From Roseicella sp. DB1501 (GTDB taxonomy: Bacteria; Pseudomonadota; Alphaproteobacteria; Acetobacterales; Acetobacteraceae), in contig NZ_JABFHG010000003.1 of NCBI RefSeq assembly GCF_013112485.1, forward strand, positions 310,001 through 374,000: a stretch of DNA of 64,000 nt. Reading direction: 5' to 3'. The notes beneath the pieces were generated by a model. That model saw only the letters and a program-made list of their open reading frames with translations, was not told the origin of the DNA and searched no databases. Below are positions 51,687-60,941 of this stretch, piece by piece. Position 1 is the first letter of the stretch, and each line of letters begins with the position of its first letter. The position numbers and the translations under genes are program-made.

Positions 51687-51704
51687 GGGCCCCTGTCGGG
51701 GTCC
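51687..51704 (+). terminator. hairpin after the DyP-P450 operon
   Basis: GGGCCCC and GGGGTCC pair around TGTC with one G-U, 11 bases past the P450 stop. It separates the operon from the HxlR operator. Confidence 0.4.
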
Positions 51705-51713
51705 CCCTGCGAA

Positions 51714-51740
51714 GAGTCACTTGCATCATGATAGTGACTC
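51714..51740 (+). promoter_or_regulatory. HxlR-type palindromic operator
   Basis: GAGTCACT and AGTGACTC are perfect inverted arms around an 11-base centre that itself contains ATCATGAT. It ends 16 bases before the regulator start, so binding would block transcription or initiation of the hxlR-MATE pair. HxlR proteins commonly autoregulate. Confidence 0.65.
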
Positions 51741-51756
51741 CGCCTATCCTGCCGCC

Positions 51757-52266
51757 ATGCGCCGCACCGGTTTTGCCGACATGCCCTGCCCAATCGCCCG
51801 TGCCCTGGAGCGTGTCGGGGAATGGTGGAGCATCCTGATCCTGCGGGACGCCTTCAGCGGCATGACCCGCTTCGAGGAGTTCCAGGCCAGCCTCGGCATC
51901 GCCCCGAACATGCTGACCCGGCGGCTCAATGCCCTGGTCGAGGCCGGGCTGCTGGAGCGCCGCCCCTATTCCGAGCGCCCGCCCCGGCACGAATACGTCC
52001 TGACCGCGCGCGGCCGGGACTTCCGCCCCGTGCTGCTGGCGCTGCTCGCCTGGGGCAACCGGCATTTCACGCCGGAGGGCACCACGGTCGAGATCGTCGA
52101 TGCCCGCACCGGCGCGCCCGCCGATCCCGTGCTGGTGGATCGCGGCAGCGGCCGGGCGATCGACACCGCCGATTTCACCCTCGCCCCCGGCCCGGCCGCC
52201 GGCGAGGGCCTGCGCCGCCGCCTCGCCCGGCGACGCCATCCCGCGCCGGGCGAGGACATGCCATGA
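51757..52266 (+). CDS. HxlR-family winged-helix regulator
   Basis: A 169-residue regulator. The HxlR core spans about residues 8-105: MPCPIARALERVGEWWSILI with the N-terminal Cys often used as a redox or electrophile sensor, then RDAFSGMTRFEEFQASLGIA, NMLTRRLNALVEAGLLERRP and RHEYVLTARGRD. The C-terminal extension of about 55 residues is less conserved. I chose the ATG at 51757; a TTG at 51721 would lie inside the operator. Its stop overlaps the MATE gene start by four bases, which makes MATE its likely target. Confidence 0.9.
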   Translation: MRRTGFADMPCPIARALERVGEWWSILILRDAFSGMTRFEEFQASLGIAPNMLTRRLNALVEAGLLERRPYSERPPRHEYVLTARGRDFRPVLLALLAWGNRHFTPEGTTVEIVDARTGAPADPVLVDRGSGRAIDTADFTLAPGPAAGEGLRRRLARRRHPAPGEDMP

Positions 52267-53654
52267 CCGCCGAGACCCCGATCCGGCCGGCCTCGCCCGC
52301 CGCCACCGCCATGGACCCGCGCACCCGGCGGCTGCTGCAGGGCCGGCCGCTGCCGACCCTGCTGCGGCTCGCCTGGCCGAACACGCTGGTGATGCTGGCC
52401 CAGGCCTCGGTCGGGCTGATCGAGACCTGGTGGGTCGGGCATCTCGGCACCGATGCGCTGGCCGGCATGGCGCTGGTCTTCCCCGGCTTCATGATGATGC
52501 AGATGCTCTCGGGCGGGGCGATGGGCGGCGGCATCTCCTCGGCCATCGCCCGGGCGCTCGGCGGCGGCCGGCGGCAGGATGCGGATGCGCTGGTGCTGCA
52601 CGCGCTGGTCATCAACGGGTTGCTCGGCCTGCTCTTCTCCGGCCTCGTCCTCGGCTTCGGCCCGGCGCTCTACCGCGGCCTCGGCGGCGAGGGCGCCTCG
52701 CTCGAAGCGGCGCTCGCCTATTCCGACGTGGTCTTCGCCGGCGCCGTGCTGGTCTGGCTGTACAACGCCTTCGCCAGCGTGCTGCGCGGCACCGGCAACA
52801 TGCTGCTGCCCTCGCTCGCCGTCGTGCTCGGGGTGCTGCTGCTGATCCCGCTCTCGCCGCTGCTGATCTTCGGCCTCGGCCCGGTCCCGGCGCTGGGCGT
52901 CGCCGGCGCCGGCTGGGCGGTGGTGCTGACCTCGCTGCTCACCACGGCGCTGCTCGGCTGGGCGGTGTGCGGCGGCCGCAGCATCGCGCGGCTGCGGCCG
53001 GTGCCGCTGCGCGCGGCGCTGTTCCGCGACATCCTGAAGGTCGGCGCCGTCGCCTCGCTCTCCACCTTCCAGACCACGCTGACGGTGATGCTGACCACCG
53101 CCGTGGTGGGCGCCGCCGGCGGGCCGGATGCGATCGCCGGCTACGGCACCGGCAACCGGCTGGAATACCTGCTGATCCCGCTGGTCTTCGGCCTCGGCGC
53201 GCCGCTGGTCGCCCTGGTCGGCACCAATATCGGCGCCGGGCAGCGGGAACGGGCGTTGCGCATCGCGCTGACCGGCGGCGCGCTCGCCTTCCTGCTGACC
53301 GAGGCGATCGGCCTCGCCGCCGCCCTCTGGCCCGAGGCCTGGCTCGGCCTGTTCGGCGCCGATCCGCGGATGATCGAGACGGGGGCGGCCTATCTGCGGA
53401 TCGTCGGCCCGGCCTATGGCTTCTTCGGGCTCGGCCTCTCGCTCTACTTCGCCTCGCAGGGGGCGGGGCAGCTGCTCTGGCCGCTGCTGGCGGGCGGGCT
53501 GCGGCTGCTGATCGCGGTCGGCGGCGGTTACGCCGCGCTGCACCTGACCGGCTCCCTCACCTGGGTCTTCGCCGCGCTGGCCCTGGCGCTGGTGGCCTAT
53601 GGCACGCTGATCGCGGGCGTCCTCGCCTCGGGCGCCTGGTTCCGCGGCGGCTGA
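52263..53654 (+). CDS. MATE family efflux transporter
   Basis: A 463-residue membrane protein with 12 helices in two halves. Typical blocks are LLRLAWPNTLVMLAQASVGL, ETWWVGHLGTDALAGMAL, SSAIARALGGGRRQDADALV, LVWLYNAFASVLRGTGNMLL and LVALVGTNIGAGQRERALRI. MATE proteins export cationic drugs, organic acids or metabolites with sodium or proton gradients. Coupled to the HxlR regulator by a four-base overlap, so likely induced by a compound sensed by that regulator. Confidence 0.93.
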   Translation: MTAETPIRPASPAATAMDPRTRRLLQGRPLPTLLRLAWPNTLVMLAQASVGLIETWWVGHLGTDALAGMALVFPGFMMMQMLSGGAMGGGISSAIARALGGGRRQDADALVLHALVINGLLGLLFSGLVLGFGPALYRGLGGEGASLEAALAYSDVVFAGAVLVWLYNAFASVLRGTGNMLLPSLAVVLGVLLLIPLSPLLIFGLGPVPALGVAGAGWAVVLTSLLTTALLGWAVCGGRSIARLRPVPLRAALFRDILKVGAVASLSTFQTTLTVMLTTAVVGAAGGPDAIAGYGTGNRLEYLLIPLVFGLGAPLVALVGTNIGAGQRERALRIALTGGALAFLLTEAIGLAAALWPEAWLGLFGADPRMIETGAAYLRIVGPAYGFFGLGLSLYFASQGAGQLLWPLLAGGLRLLIAVGGGYAALHLTGSLTWVFAALALALVAYGTLIAGVLASGAWFRGG

Positions 53655-53743
53655 GCGCATCCGGGCTCGCCTTGCGGCGATCCGTCCCGGTAGCATTCCC
53701 CCGCAAGCGGCAGCGAAGACGCCGCCACGGGGAGGCAAGGACA

Positions 53744-54982
53744 ATGACCGAACTCGATCGCCGGGCCGTCGTGAGGGCGGCCGCGGCCGCGCCGCTCGCC
53801 GGCCTGCCCTGGCGCAGCGCCCGGGCGCAGGCGCAGAACACCATCCGGCTCGGCGTGCCGGTCGACATGTCCGGCACCTATCGCGACGTCACCGGCCAGG
53901 TCTCGGTCGCCGCGGTGCGGCAGGCGATCCAGGATTTCGGCCCGCGCGGCTTCGAGGTCGAGCTGCTGGCCGCGGACCACCAGAACAAGCCGGATGTCGG
54001 CGTCGGCATCGCCCGGCAGTGGTTCGACCGCGACGGCGTCGATTGCCTCGTCGACGTCGCCACCTCCTCCGTCGCCCTCGCGGTCAACGACCTGGTGCGG
54101 GAGAAGAACAAGGTCCACCTCAACAGCTCCGCCGCCAGCTCGGACATGACGGGCAAGGGCTGCTCGCCCAACATGGTCCACTGGACCTACGACACCTGGA
54201 TGCTGGCCAATTCGGTCGGCGGCGCCACGGTGCGGGCGGGCGGCGACAGCTGGTACTTCATCACCGCCGACTACGCCTTCGGCCATGCGCTCGAGCGCGA
54301 CACGACCGGCTTCATCAAGGCCGCCGGCGGCCGGGTGCTCGGCAGCGTCCGCACGCCCTTTCCGGGGACGCAGGACTTCTCCTCCTTCCTGTTGCAGGCG
54401 CAGGCGAGCAACGCCAAGGTCATCGGCCTGGCCAATGCCGGCGCCGATACCACCAACTGCGTCAAGCAGGCGGCGGAGTTCGGGCTGACGCGGCGCGGCA
54501 TGAAGCTCGCCTCGCTTCTGCTCTTCATCACCGAGGTACATTCGCTCGGCCTGCGCACGGCGCAGGGGCTGATCGTGACCGAGAGCTTCTACTGGGACCT
54601 CAACGACCGCAGCCGGGCCTTCACCGCGCGGCTGCGCCGGCTGGTCGGGCCCAACCCCGGCATCGCCAGCACCCATGCCGGCACCTATGCCGCGACCTTG
54701 CACTACCTGAAAGCGGTGCAGGAGATGGGCGTGCCGGCGGCCAGGGCCAGCGGCGCCGCGGCGGTCGCCCGCATGAAGGCGCTGCCGACGGATGACGACG
54801 CCTTCGGCCCCGGCCGGATCCGCGAGGACGGGCGCAAGCTGCATCCGGCCTATCTGTTCGAGGTGAAGGCGCCGGAGGAATCGAAGGGGCCCTTCGACTA
54901 TTACCGGCTGCTGCAGACCACCCCAGCGGAGGAGGCCTTCCGGCCGCTGGCGCAGGGCGGCTGCCCGCTGACCAGGGCCTGA
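53744..54982 (+). CDS. ABC transporter binding protein, Peripla_BP_6 type
   Basis: A 412-residue periplasmic protein with a signal peptide (ELDRRAVVRAAAAAPLAGLP, then SARAQA), TIRLGVPVDMSGTYRDVTGQ, and YFITADYAFGHALERDTTGF, typical of the branched-chain amino acid / urea / aromatic group. GGGGAGGCAAGG precedes the ATG. No permease or ATPase is present; an M20 amidohydrolase gene follows at 116 bases, with a hairpin between. The ligand is unknown. Confidence 0.9.
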   Translation: MTELDRRAVVRAAAAAPLAGLPWRSARAQAQNTIRLGVPVDMSGTYRDVTGQVSVAAVRQAIQDFGPRGFEVELLAADHQNKPDVGVGIARQWFDRDGVDCLVDVATSSVALAVNDLVREKNKVHLNSSAASSDMTGKGCSPNMVHWTYDTWMLANSVGGATVRAGGDSWYFITADYAFGHALERDTTGFIKAAGGRVLGSVRTPFPGTQDFSSFLLQAQASNAKVIGLANAGADTTNCVKQAAEFGLTRRGMKLASLLLFITEVHSLGLRTAQGLIVTESFYWDLNDRSRAFTARLRRLVGPNPGIASTHAGTYAATLHYLKAVQEMGVPAARASGAAAVARMKALPTDDDAFGPGRIREDGRKLHPAYLFEVKAPEESKGPFDYYRLLQTTPAEEAFRPLAQGGCPLTRA

Positions 54983-54992
54983 GCGCCGCCGC

Positions 54993-55012
54993 GGCCGGGC
55001 GCAACCCCGGCC
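54993..55012 (+). terminator. hairpin after the binding-protein gene
   Basis: GGCCGGG and CCCGGCC pair around CGCAAC, ten bases past the stop. It has no T run. It may separate the binding protein from the amidohydrolase. Confidence 0.35.
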
Positions 55013-55098
55013 CGGTACCCAGGCTGCCGCGGATTTTCGCGCTGCACAACGGCCCGGGAATTGCCTAGACCGCGGCCAATCGGAAGGGGCAGGGCAGC

Positions 55099-56343
55099 AT
55101 GAGCGGCACCAACCAGCGCATCGACGGCAAGCGGCTGTGGGACAGCCTGATGAGCATGGCCGAGATCGGCGCCACGCCGAAGGGCGGTGTCCGGCGGCTG
55201 ACCCTGACCGAGGTGGACAAGGCCGGCCGCGACCGCTTCCGCACCTGGTGCGAGGCGCTAGGGCTCACGGTGCGGGTGGATGCGATCGGCAACATGTTCG
55301 CCCGGCGCGAGGGGCGCGACCCCAACCGCCTGCCGGTGCTGATGGGCAGCCATCTCGACAGCCAGCCCTCGGGCGGCAAGTTCGACGGCGCGCTCGGCGT
55401 CATCGCCGGGCTCGAGGTGATGCGCAGCCTGAACGACCTCAACCTCCAGACCGAGGCGCCGATCGAGCTGGTGAACTGGACCGACGAGGAGGGCAGCCGC
55501 TTCGGCCATTCGCTGATGGGCAGCGGCGCCTGGGCCGGGGTCTATCCGCTGGACAAGGTCTATGGGCTGCAGGACGTGGACGGGGTGAGCGTCGAGCAGG
55601 CGCTGACCGCCATCGGCTACAAGGGCGAGGCGCCGGCCAGGCCCTTCCCGGCCGATGCCTATTTCGAGCTGCATATCGAGCAGGGCCCGATCCTGGAGCA
55701 GGAGGGCAAGCGGATCGGCATCGTCACCGGCGCCCAGGCGCAGGTCTGGTGGGATGCCCGCATCCTCGGCCAGGACGCGCATGCCGGCACCACCCCGCCC
55801 GCCGCCCGCAAGGACGCGCTGGTCTGCGCCGCCCGCATCATCGACCTCGTCGACCGCATGATGCGCGCCCGCGGCGAGGATGGGCGCGGCACGGTGGGCT
55901 TCCTGCAGGTGCTCCCCAACAGCCGCAACGTGGTGCCCGGCGAGGTGCGCTTCAGCGTCGAGTTCCGCCACCCCGACACCGCCGAGATCGAGCGGCTGGC
56001 GGCGCAATTCCCGCGCGAGGCCGGCTTCATCGCCCGCGACTGCGGCCTGCCGCTGGAGCTGACCGAGCTGTTCCGCTTCCCGCTGCAGCCCTTCGATGCC
56101 GGCTGCGTCGATCTCGTCCGCCAGGCGGCGGCGAAGCTCGGCCTGCCGGCGCGGGAGATCGTCTCGGGCGCCGGGCATGACGCGGTCTATGTCGCGCGCA
56201 GCGTGCCGACGGCGATGATCTTCACCCCCTGCAAGGACGGCCTCAGCCACAACGAGGCGGAGAGCATCGAGCCGGAGGAGGCCGAGGCCGGCTGCCAAGT
56301 GCTGTTCGAGGCGGTGCTGGCCCGCGCCAACCGGGCGCTCTGA
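55099..56343 (+). CDS. M20-family amidohydrolase (N-carbamoyl amino acid / allantoate type)
   Basis: A 414-residue metal-dependent hydrolase. Metal ligands are visible in GSHLDSQPSGGKFDGALG, in NWTDEEGSRFGHSLMGSGAW, in ELHIEQGPILEQEGKRIGIV and in the C-terminal DGLSHNEAESIEPEE. SGAGHDAVYVA completes the pattern of allantoate amidohydrolase / N-carbamoyl-L-amino acid amidohydrolase / beta-ureidopropionase. The exact substrate cannot be chosen from sequence alone. It follows a family 6 binding protein, which could supply the substrate. Confidence 0.9.
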   Translation: MSGTNQRIDGKRLWDSLMSMAEIGATPKGGVRRLTLTEVDKAGRDRFRTWCEALGLTVRVDAIGNMFARREGRDPNRLPVLMGSHLDSQPSGGKFDGALGVIAGLEVMRSLNDLNLQTEAPIELVNWTDEEGSRFGHSLMGSGAWAGVYPLDKVYGLQDVDGVSVEQALTAIGYKGEAPARPFPADAYFELHIEQGPILEQEGKRIGIVTGAQAQVWWDARILGQDAHAGTTPPAARKDALVCAARIIDLVDRMMRARGEDGRGTVGFLQVLPNSRNVVPGEVRFSVEFRHPDTAEIERLAAQFPREAGFIARDCGLPLELTELFRFPLQPFDAGCVDLVRQAAAKLGLPAREIVSGAGHDAVYVARSVPTAMIFTPCKDGLSHNEAESIEPEEAEAGCQVLFEAVLARANRAL

Positions 56344-56470
56344 CGCCCCCGGCCTCCCCCCTCCCAGGGGCAGGGGCGGGATATCGCGTCGCGGCGCGAT
56401 TGTGCGGGTATCGGCGAGGCAACCTGGGTTAGGCTCGGCCGCTATCACCCTTCGGACGGCGAGGCGGCTG

Positions 56471-56716
56471 ATGGCACGTGTCGACAGGCCCCGGATTGCC
56501 CGGCCCCGGCCCTGCCGGGGGCCCTGGCCCGAAGGACCCTGGTGGCTCCTCGGCGCCGCCGCGCTCGCGGCGCCGCCGGCGGTGCTGATCCAGGGAGGCG
56601 ATCTGCATGTGGCGCTGCTCGCCTCGCTCGCCTGCCTTGCCACGCCGGGCGCGGCGATCGAGGCGATGATGGGGCTGGCGCGGCTGGCCCTGGCGGTGGT
56701 GCCCCCGCCGCGTTGA
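56471..56716 (+). CDS. small putative membrane protein
   Basis: An 81-residue protein with a basic N-terminus (ARVDRPRIARPRP) and two hydrophobic stretches, WWLLGAAALAAPPAVLI and VALLASLACLATPGAAIEAM. I recognise no family. The third codon position is mostly G or C as in neighbours, which supports coding. The ATG has GGCGAGGCGG upstream at loose spacing. It stands alone after the amidohydrolase gene. It could also be a chance frame, so the call is moderate. Confidence 0.45.
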   Translation: MARVDRPRIARPRPCRGPWPEGPWWLLGAAALAAPPAVLIQGGDLHVALLASLACLATPGAAIEAMMGLARLALAVVPPPR

Positions 56717-57038
56717 TCCCGGCTGCACGAGGTTCCGACCTGCCGCCGGCACCGCCGGCTGGGCACCCGAATGGGCGCCGCCGCAAATGCGGCGAGGCCA
56801 AGCCGCCGGAAGCGGCGCCCGGCGTCCAGGGGGCAGGACGGCGAAACCCTCCTGCGCTCGATATAGGGGCCGTCCGACGGGGCCTCCGAAGCTCGCGAGC
56901 CGCGCCGTCAGGGCTTGCCAGCCCTGCAAACACCGCCTAGGCCCGCTCAGGGTTCCGTGTTAAGCCCCCCGCCTCTTAAGGAGTGCCCTGTCCGGGCGCT
57001 GCCGGGGCCCAGTCACGCGCCATCAGGAGCACCAGGCG
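56717..57038 (+). other. upstream region of acpP
   Basis: The 322-base region ahead of acpP contains no recognised gene. TCTTAAGGAGTG near 56980 and TCAGGAGCACC before the start look like ribosome-site-like runs; only the second is properly placed. AT-richer bases near 56960-56982 may belong to the promoter. Confidence 0.4.
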
Positions 57039-57278
57039 ATGAGCGATACCGCCGAGAAGGTTAAGAAGATCGTTGTCGAGCACCTCGGCGTCGAAGAGGC
57101 CAAGGTCACCGAGGATGCCTCCTTCATCGACGACCTGGGGGCGGACAGCCTCGACACGGTCGAGCTGGTCATGGCCTTCGAGGAAGCCTTCGGCGTGGAG
57201 ATCCCCGACGACGCGGCCGAGAAGATCACGACCGTCAAGGAGGCGATCGCCTATATCGACAGCCAGAAGGCGGCCTGA
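57039..57278 (+). CDS. acpP: acyl carrier protein
   Basis: A 79-residue acidic four-helix protein. The phosphopantetheine attachment Ser is in [20 protein letters not shown], preceded by [10 protein letters not shown] and followed by [19 protein letters not shown]. It carries acyl chains in fatty acid synthesis and for lipid A and lipoate pathways. TCAGGAGCACC lies before the ATG. It is followed by fabF at 38 bases, the usual pairing. Confidence 0.97.
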   Translation: MSDTAEKVKKIVVEHLGVEEAKVTEDASFIDDLGADSLDTVELVMAFEEAFGVEIPDDAAEKITTVKEAIAYIDSQKAA

Positions 57279-57316
57279 TTAGGGCTTAGGGCTGAACAGG
57301 GACGGAGAGGCCAAGC

Positions 57317-58600
57317 GTGTTCGCGAACGGAGCCGCGCCGCGGCGTGTCGTCGTCACCGGCATGGGCATGGTCTGCCCGCTGGGACTCGGCGTGGAGCAT
57401 GTCTGGAAGCGGCTGATCGCGGGCGAAAGCGGCATTTCGGCTATCCAGTCCTTCGACACCAAGGACCTGCCGGCGAAGATCGCCGGCCAGGTGCCGTCCG
57501 GCACCCGGGAAGGCGGCGGGCTCGACCTCGCCGAATGGATCCCGGTCAAGGACCAGAAGAAGATGGACCGCTTCATCCAGCTCGCCATCGTGGCGGCGAC
57601 GGAAGCGGTCGAGGATTCCGGCTGGAAGCCCGAGGACGAGGAAGGCCGCTGCGCCACCGGCGTCATGATCGGCTCCGGCATCGGCGGGCTGCAGACCATC
57701 TACGAGGCCTCGCTCACCGTCGCCTCGGGCCGGACGAAGCGCCTCTCGCCCTTCTTCATCCCGAGCGCGCTGATCAACCTGGCCTCCGGCCATGTCTCGA
57801 TCAAATACGGCTTCAAGGGACCGAACCACTCGGCGGTGACGGCCTGCGCGACCGGCGTGCATGCGCTCGGCGACGCGGCGCGGCTGATCGCCCTCGGCGA
57901 TGCCGATGTCATGGTGGCCGGCGGCGCCGAGGCGGCGATCAGCGAGCTCGGCATGGCCGGCTTCTGCGCCTCGCGCGCCCTCTCCACCGGCTATAACGAC
58001 ACGCCGCAGCAGGCCTCGCGTCCCTGGGACGAGGGCCGCGACGGCTTCGTCATGGGCGAGGGTGCGGGCGTGATGGTGCTCGAGGAGCTCGAGCACGCGA
58101 AGCGCCGGGGTGCCAGGATCTATGGCGAGGTGATCGGCTACGGCATGTCGGGCGATGCGCACCACATCACCGCCCCCTCCGATACCGGCGACGGCGCCTT
58201 CCGCTCGATGCGCGCGGCGCTGAAGAGCGCCGGCGTGGCGCCGGCCGAGGTGCAGTACGTCAACGCCCATGGCACCTCGACGCCGCTCGGCGACGATCTC
58301 GAGCTCGGCGCGGTGGAGCGGCTCTGGGGCGGCGATGCCGGCAAGCTCGCCATGTCCTCGACCAAGTCGGCGGTCGGCCACCTGCTCGGCGCCGCCGGGG
58401 CGGTGGAGGGCATCTTCTCGGTGCTCGCCATCCGCGACGATGTCGCGCCGCCGACCCTGAACCTCGAGAACCCGTCGCGCGAGAGCGCCATCGACCGGGT
58501 CGCGAAGCAGGCCCAGCCCCGCCGCATCGAGGTCGCGCTGTCCAACAGCTTCGGCTTCGGCGGCACCAACGCCAGCATCGTCTTCCGCGGCGCACCCTGA
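57317..58600 (+). CDS. fabF: 3-oxoacyl-ACP synthase II
   Basis: A 427-residue condensing enzyme. The catalytic Cys177 is in VTACATGVHALG, and the two histidines are in YVNAHGTSTPLGD and KSAVGHLLGAAGAVEG. The final block SNSFGFGGTNASIVF is standard for KAS II. It elongates acyl-ACP with malonyl-ACP. The start is a GTG preceded by GGAGAGG; it lies 38 bases after acpP. A GC-rich hairpin follows the stop. Confidence 0.96.
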   Translation: MFANGAAPRRVVVTGMGMVCPLGLGVEHVWKRLIAGESGISAIQSFDTKDLPAKIAGQVPSGTREGGGLDLAEWIPVKDQKKMDRFIQLAIVAATEAVEDSGWKPEDEEGRCATGVMIGSGIGGLQTIYEASLTVASGRTKRLSPFFIPSALINLASGHVSIKYGFKGPNHSAVTACATGVHALGDAARLIALGDADVMVAGGAEAAISELGMAGFCASRALSTGYNDTPQQASRPWDEGRDGFVMGEGAGVMVLEELEHAKRRGARIYGEVIGYGMSGDAHHITAPSDTGDGAFRSMRAALKSAGVAPAEVQYVNAHGTSTPLGDDLELGAVERLWGGDAGKLAMSSTKSAVGHLLGAAGAVEGIFSVLAIRDDVAPPTLNLENPSRESAIDRVAKQAQPRRIEVALSNSFGFGGTNASIVFRGAP

Positions 58601-58609
58601 GGTTGCGGC

Positions 58610-58629
58610 GCCGGCCGCCGGCGGCCGGC
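58610..58629 (+). terminator. GC-rich palindrome after fabF
   Basis: GCCGGCCGCC and GGCGGCCGGC form a perfect 20-base palindrome ten bases past the fabF stop. It lacks a T run. The 184 bases after it to mltG show no gene. Confidence 0.4.
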
Positions 58630-58813
58630 ACCGCTTCCGGGCGGACCGGGGCATTTCTCCATATGCGAGAATGCAGCCCGGACTGCCTCGCAGCATGCGT
58701 CAACTCTCGCGCCGTGGCACCTTGTCATGGAGCCGATGCCGGCATCCGGGCGTTCATGGGGTGATGATCATCGTCCTGAACGACCGGCCGATCCGCGCGG
58801 CGGAAGGTGCCCG

Positions 58814-59806
58814 ATGAGGCGCTGGCTACGCCGCCTCGGCCTCGGCTTCGTGGTGCTCGCGCTGCTCGGTGGCGCCGGCGCCTGGCAGGCGCTGCGCCTC
58901 TATCACGCCCCCGGCCCGCTCGCCGAACCCACCAATGTCGTTGTGCAGCGCGGCGGCACCGAGGCCATCGCCGCCTCGCTGCTGAAGGCCGGCGTCATCG
59001 CCGATGGCCGCAGCTTCACCGCGGCCGCCTGGGCGACGCGCGGCCAGGGGCCGCTGCACGCCGCCGAATTCGCCTTCCCGGCCGGGGCCTCGCTCGAGCA
59101 GGTGCTGGCCGTGCTGCGCAGCGCGAAGCCGGTGCAGCACCGGCTGACCATTCCGGAAGGTCTGACGGCGCGGCAGATCGCCGCGCTGGTGCGCGACGCG
59201 GCGGGCATGACCGGCGAGATCAACGCGCCCGAGGAAGGCAGCGTGCTGCCGGAGACCTACGCCTATCAATGGGGCGACGACCGCGGCGCCCTGCTGCGCC
59301 GGGCGCAAGGTGCGATGACGCAGGTGCTGAAGAAGGCCTGGGCGGAGCGCGCCGAAGGCCTGCCGCTGGCGAGCCCGCGCGAGGCGCTGGTGCTGGCCTC
59401 CATCGTCGAGCGCGAGACCTCGGTGCCGGCGGAGCGGCCGCATGTCGCCGCCGTCTTCCTCAACCGGCTGAAGCGTGGCATGCCGCTGCAATCCGACCCG
59501 ACCGTCGCCTATGCCGCGACGGATGGCGGCGTGCTTGACCGGCCGCTGTCGCGCGCCGATCTGGAGCGCGACCATCCCTTCAACACCTATCGCAACCGCG
59601 GCCTGCCGCCGGCCCCCATCGCCTCGCCCGGCATCGCCTCGCTGCGGGCGGTGACGCAGCCGATGGCGAGCGACGATCTCTACTTCGTCGCCGATGGCAG
59701 CGGCGGCCATGCCTTCGCCCGCACGCTGGACGAGCACAACCGCAACGTGGCGCGCTGGCGAGACATCGAGCGGCGCCGCGGCGACAAGGCGGAGGTGGGA
59801 CGCTGA
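58814..59806 (+). CDS. mltG: endolytic transglycosylase MltG (YceG-like)
   Basis: A 330-residue inner membrane enzyme: one N-terminal helix (LRRLGLGFVVLALLGGAGAW), a small LysM-like domain, then the YceG domain with catalytic Glu in LASIVERETSVPAERPHVAA. RLKRGMPLQSDPTVAYA and NTYRNRGLPPAPIASPGIAS are diagnostic. It cleaves nascent glycan strands in the periplasm and so sets peptidoglycan chain length. The ATG at 58814 follows GGAAGG. The acpP-fabF-mltG order is common in alphaproteobacteria. Confidence 0.95.
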   Translation: MRRWLRRLGLGFVVLALLGGAGAWQALRLYHAPGPLAEPTNVVVQRGGTEAIAASLLKAGVIADGRSFTAAAWATRGQGPLHAAEFAFPAGASLEQVLAVLRSAKPVQHRLTIPEGLTARQIAALVRDAAGMTGEINAPEEGSVLPETYAYQWGDDRGALLRRAQGAMTQVLKKAWAERAEGLPLASPREALVLASIVERETSVPAERPHVAAVFLNRLKRGMPLQSDPTVAYAATDGGVLDRPLSRADLERDHPFNTYRNRGLPPAPIASPGIASLRAVTQPMASDDLYFVADGSGGHAFARTLDEHNRNVARWRDIERRRGDKAEVGR

Positions 59807-59812
59807 TCGCTT

Positions 59813-59841
59813 CCCACGAGGCCGCCGGGCCGCCTCGTGGG
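59813..59841. terminator. hairpin between mltG and the lipoprotein gene
   Basis: CCCACGAGGC and GCCTCGTGGG form a perfect ten-base stem around a nine-base loop, seven bases past the mltG stop and 22 bases before the stop of the converging lipoprotein gene. It probably serves both. Confidence 0.6.
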
Positions 59842-59863
59842 GCATGGGTTGATCCTGCCGATC

Positions 59864-60022
59864 TCAGTCGATCGCGTCGCCGATGGCGTGCACCGGCGCG
59901 CCGAGCGGCTTGCCGACCACCGGCACCACCTGGATCACGTCGCCCGTCACCCGGAAGGGCAGGGCCAGCAGCCCGCAGCCCGAGAGGCTGAGGGCGGCCA
60001 GCAGCAGCAGGGCCAATCGCAT
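59864..60022 (-). CDS. 52-residue lipoprotein
   Basis: A 52-residue protein with a signal peptide and lipobox LSLSGCGLL (Cys at residue 16), then ALPFRVTGDVIQVVPVVGKP and a final HAIGDAID. The pattern GCGLLALPFR with VPVVG resembles a family of tiny proteobacterial lipoproteins (DUF6726-like, from memory). AAGGAG lies seven bases before the ATG, an excellent ribosome site. It would be anchored in a membrane by lipidation of the cysteine. It starts 17 bases after the inverted family 1 repeat. The function is unknown. Confidence 0.75.
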   Translation of the reverse strand: MRLALLLLAALSLSGCGLLALPFRVTGDVIQVVPVVGKPLGAPVHAIGDAID

Positions 60023-60038
60023 CGCGTCACTCCTTCAT

Positions 60039-60147
60039 CCTGGACCATGATCCGCTCACACAGGGTCGCGGATCATGGTCCAGGCGGTTGTTTGATCACA
60101 TGATTCACGCTTTTCGGTGCGTCCACCTCAAGCGATCACGCTCTGGG
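60039..60147 (-). repeat. paired-hairpin repeat, family 1, copy C
   Basis: The inverted copy. Its second hairpin is perfect: arms CCTGGACCATGATCCGC and GCGGATCATGGTCCAGG (17 pairs) around 12 bases. The linker reads GATCAAACAACCG on the minus strand, and the first hairpin keeps AGCGTGATCGCTTGAGG. It differs from copy A at about eight of 108 positions. It lies between the lipoprotein start and the end of the YbbA-like gene. Confidence 0.85.
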
Positions 60148-60194
60148 CAGGCGCCGGCCGCCGCGCGGGCGGCCGGCGCATCGGCGGGAGAACG

Positions 60195-60930
<736 letters not shown>

Positions 60931-60941
<11 letters not shown>

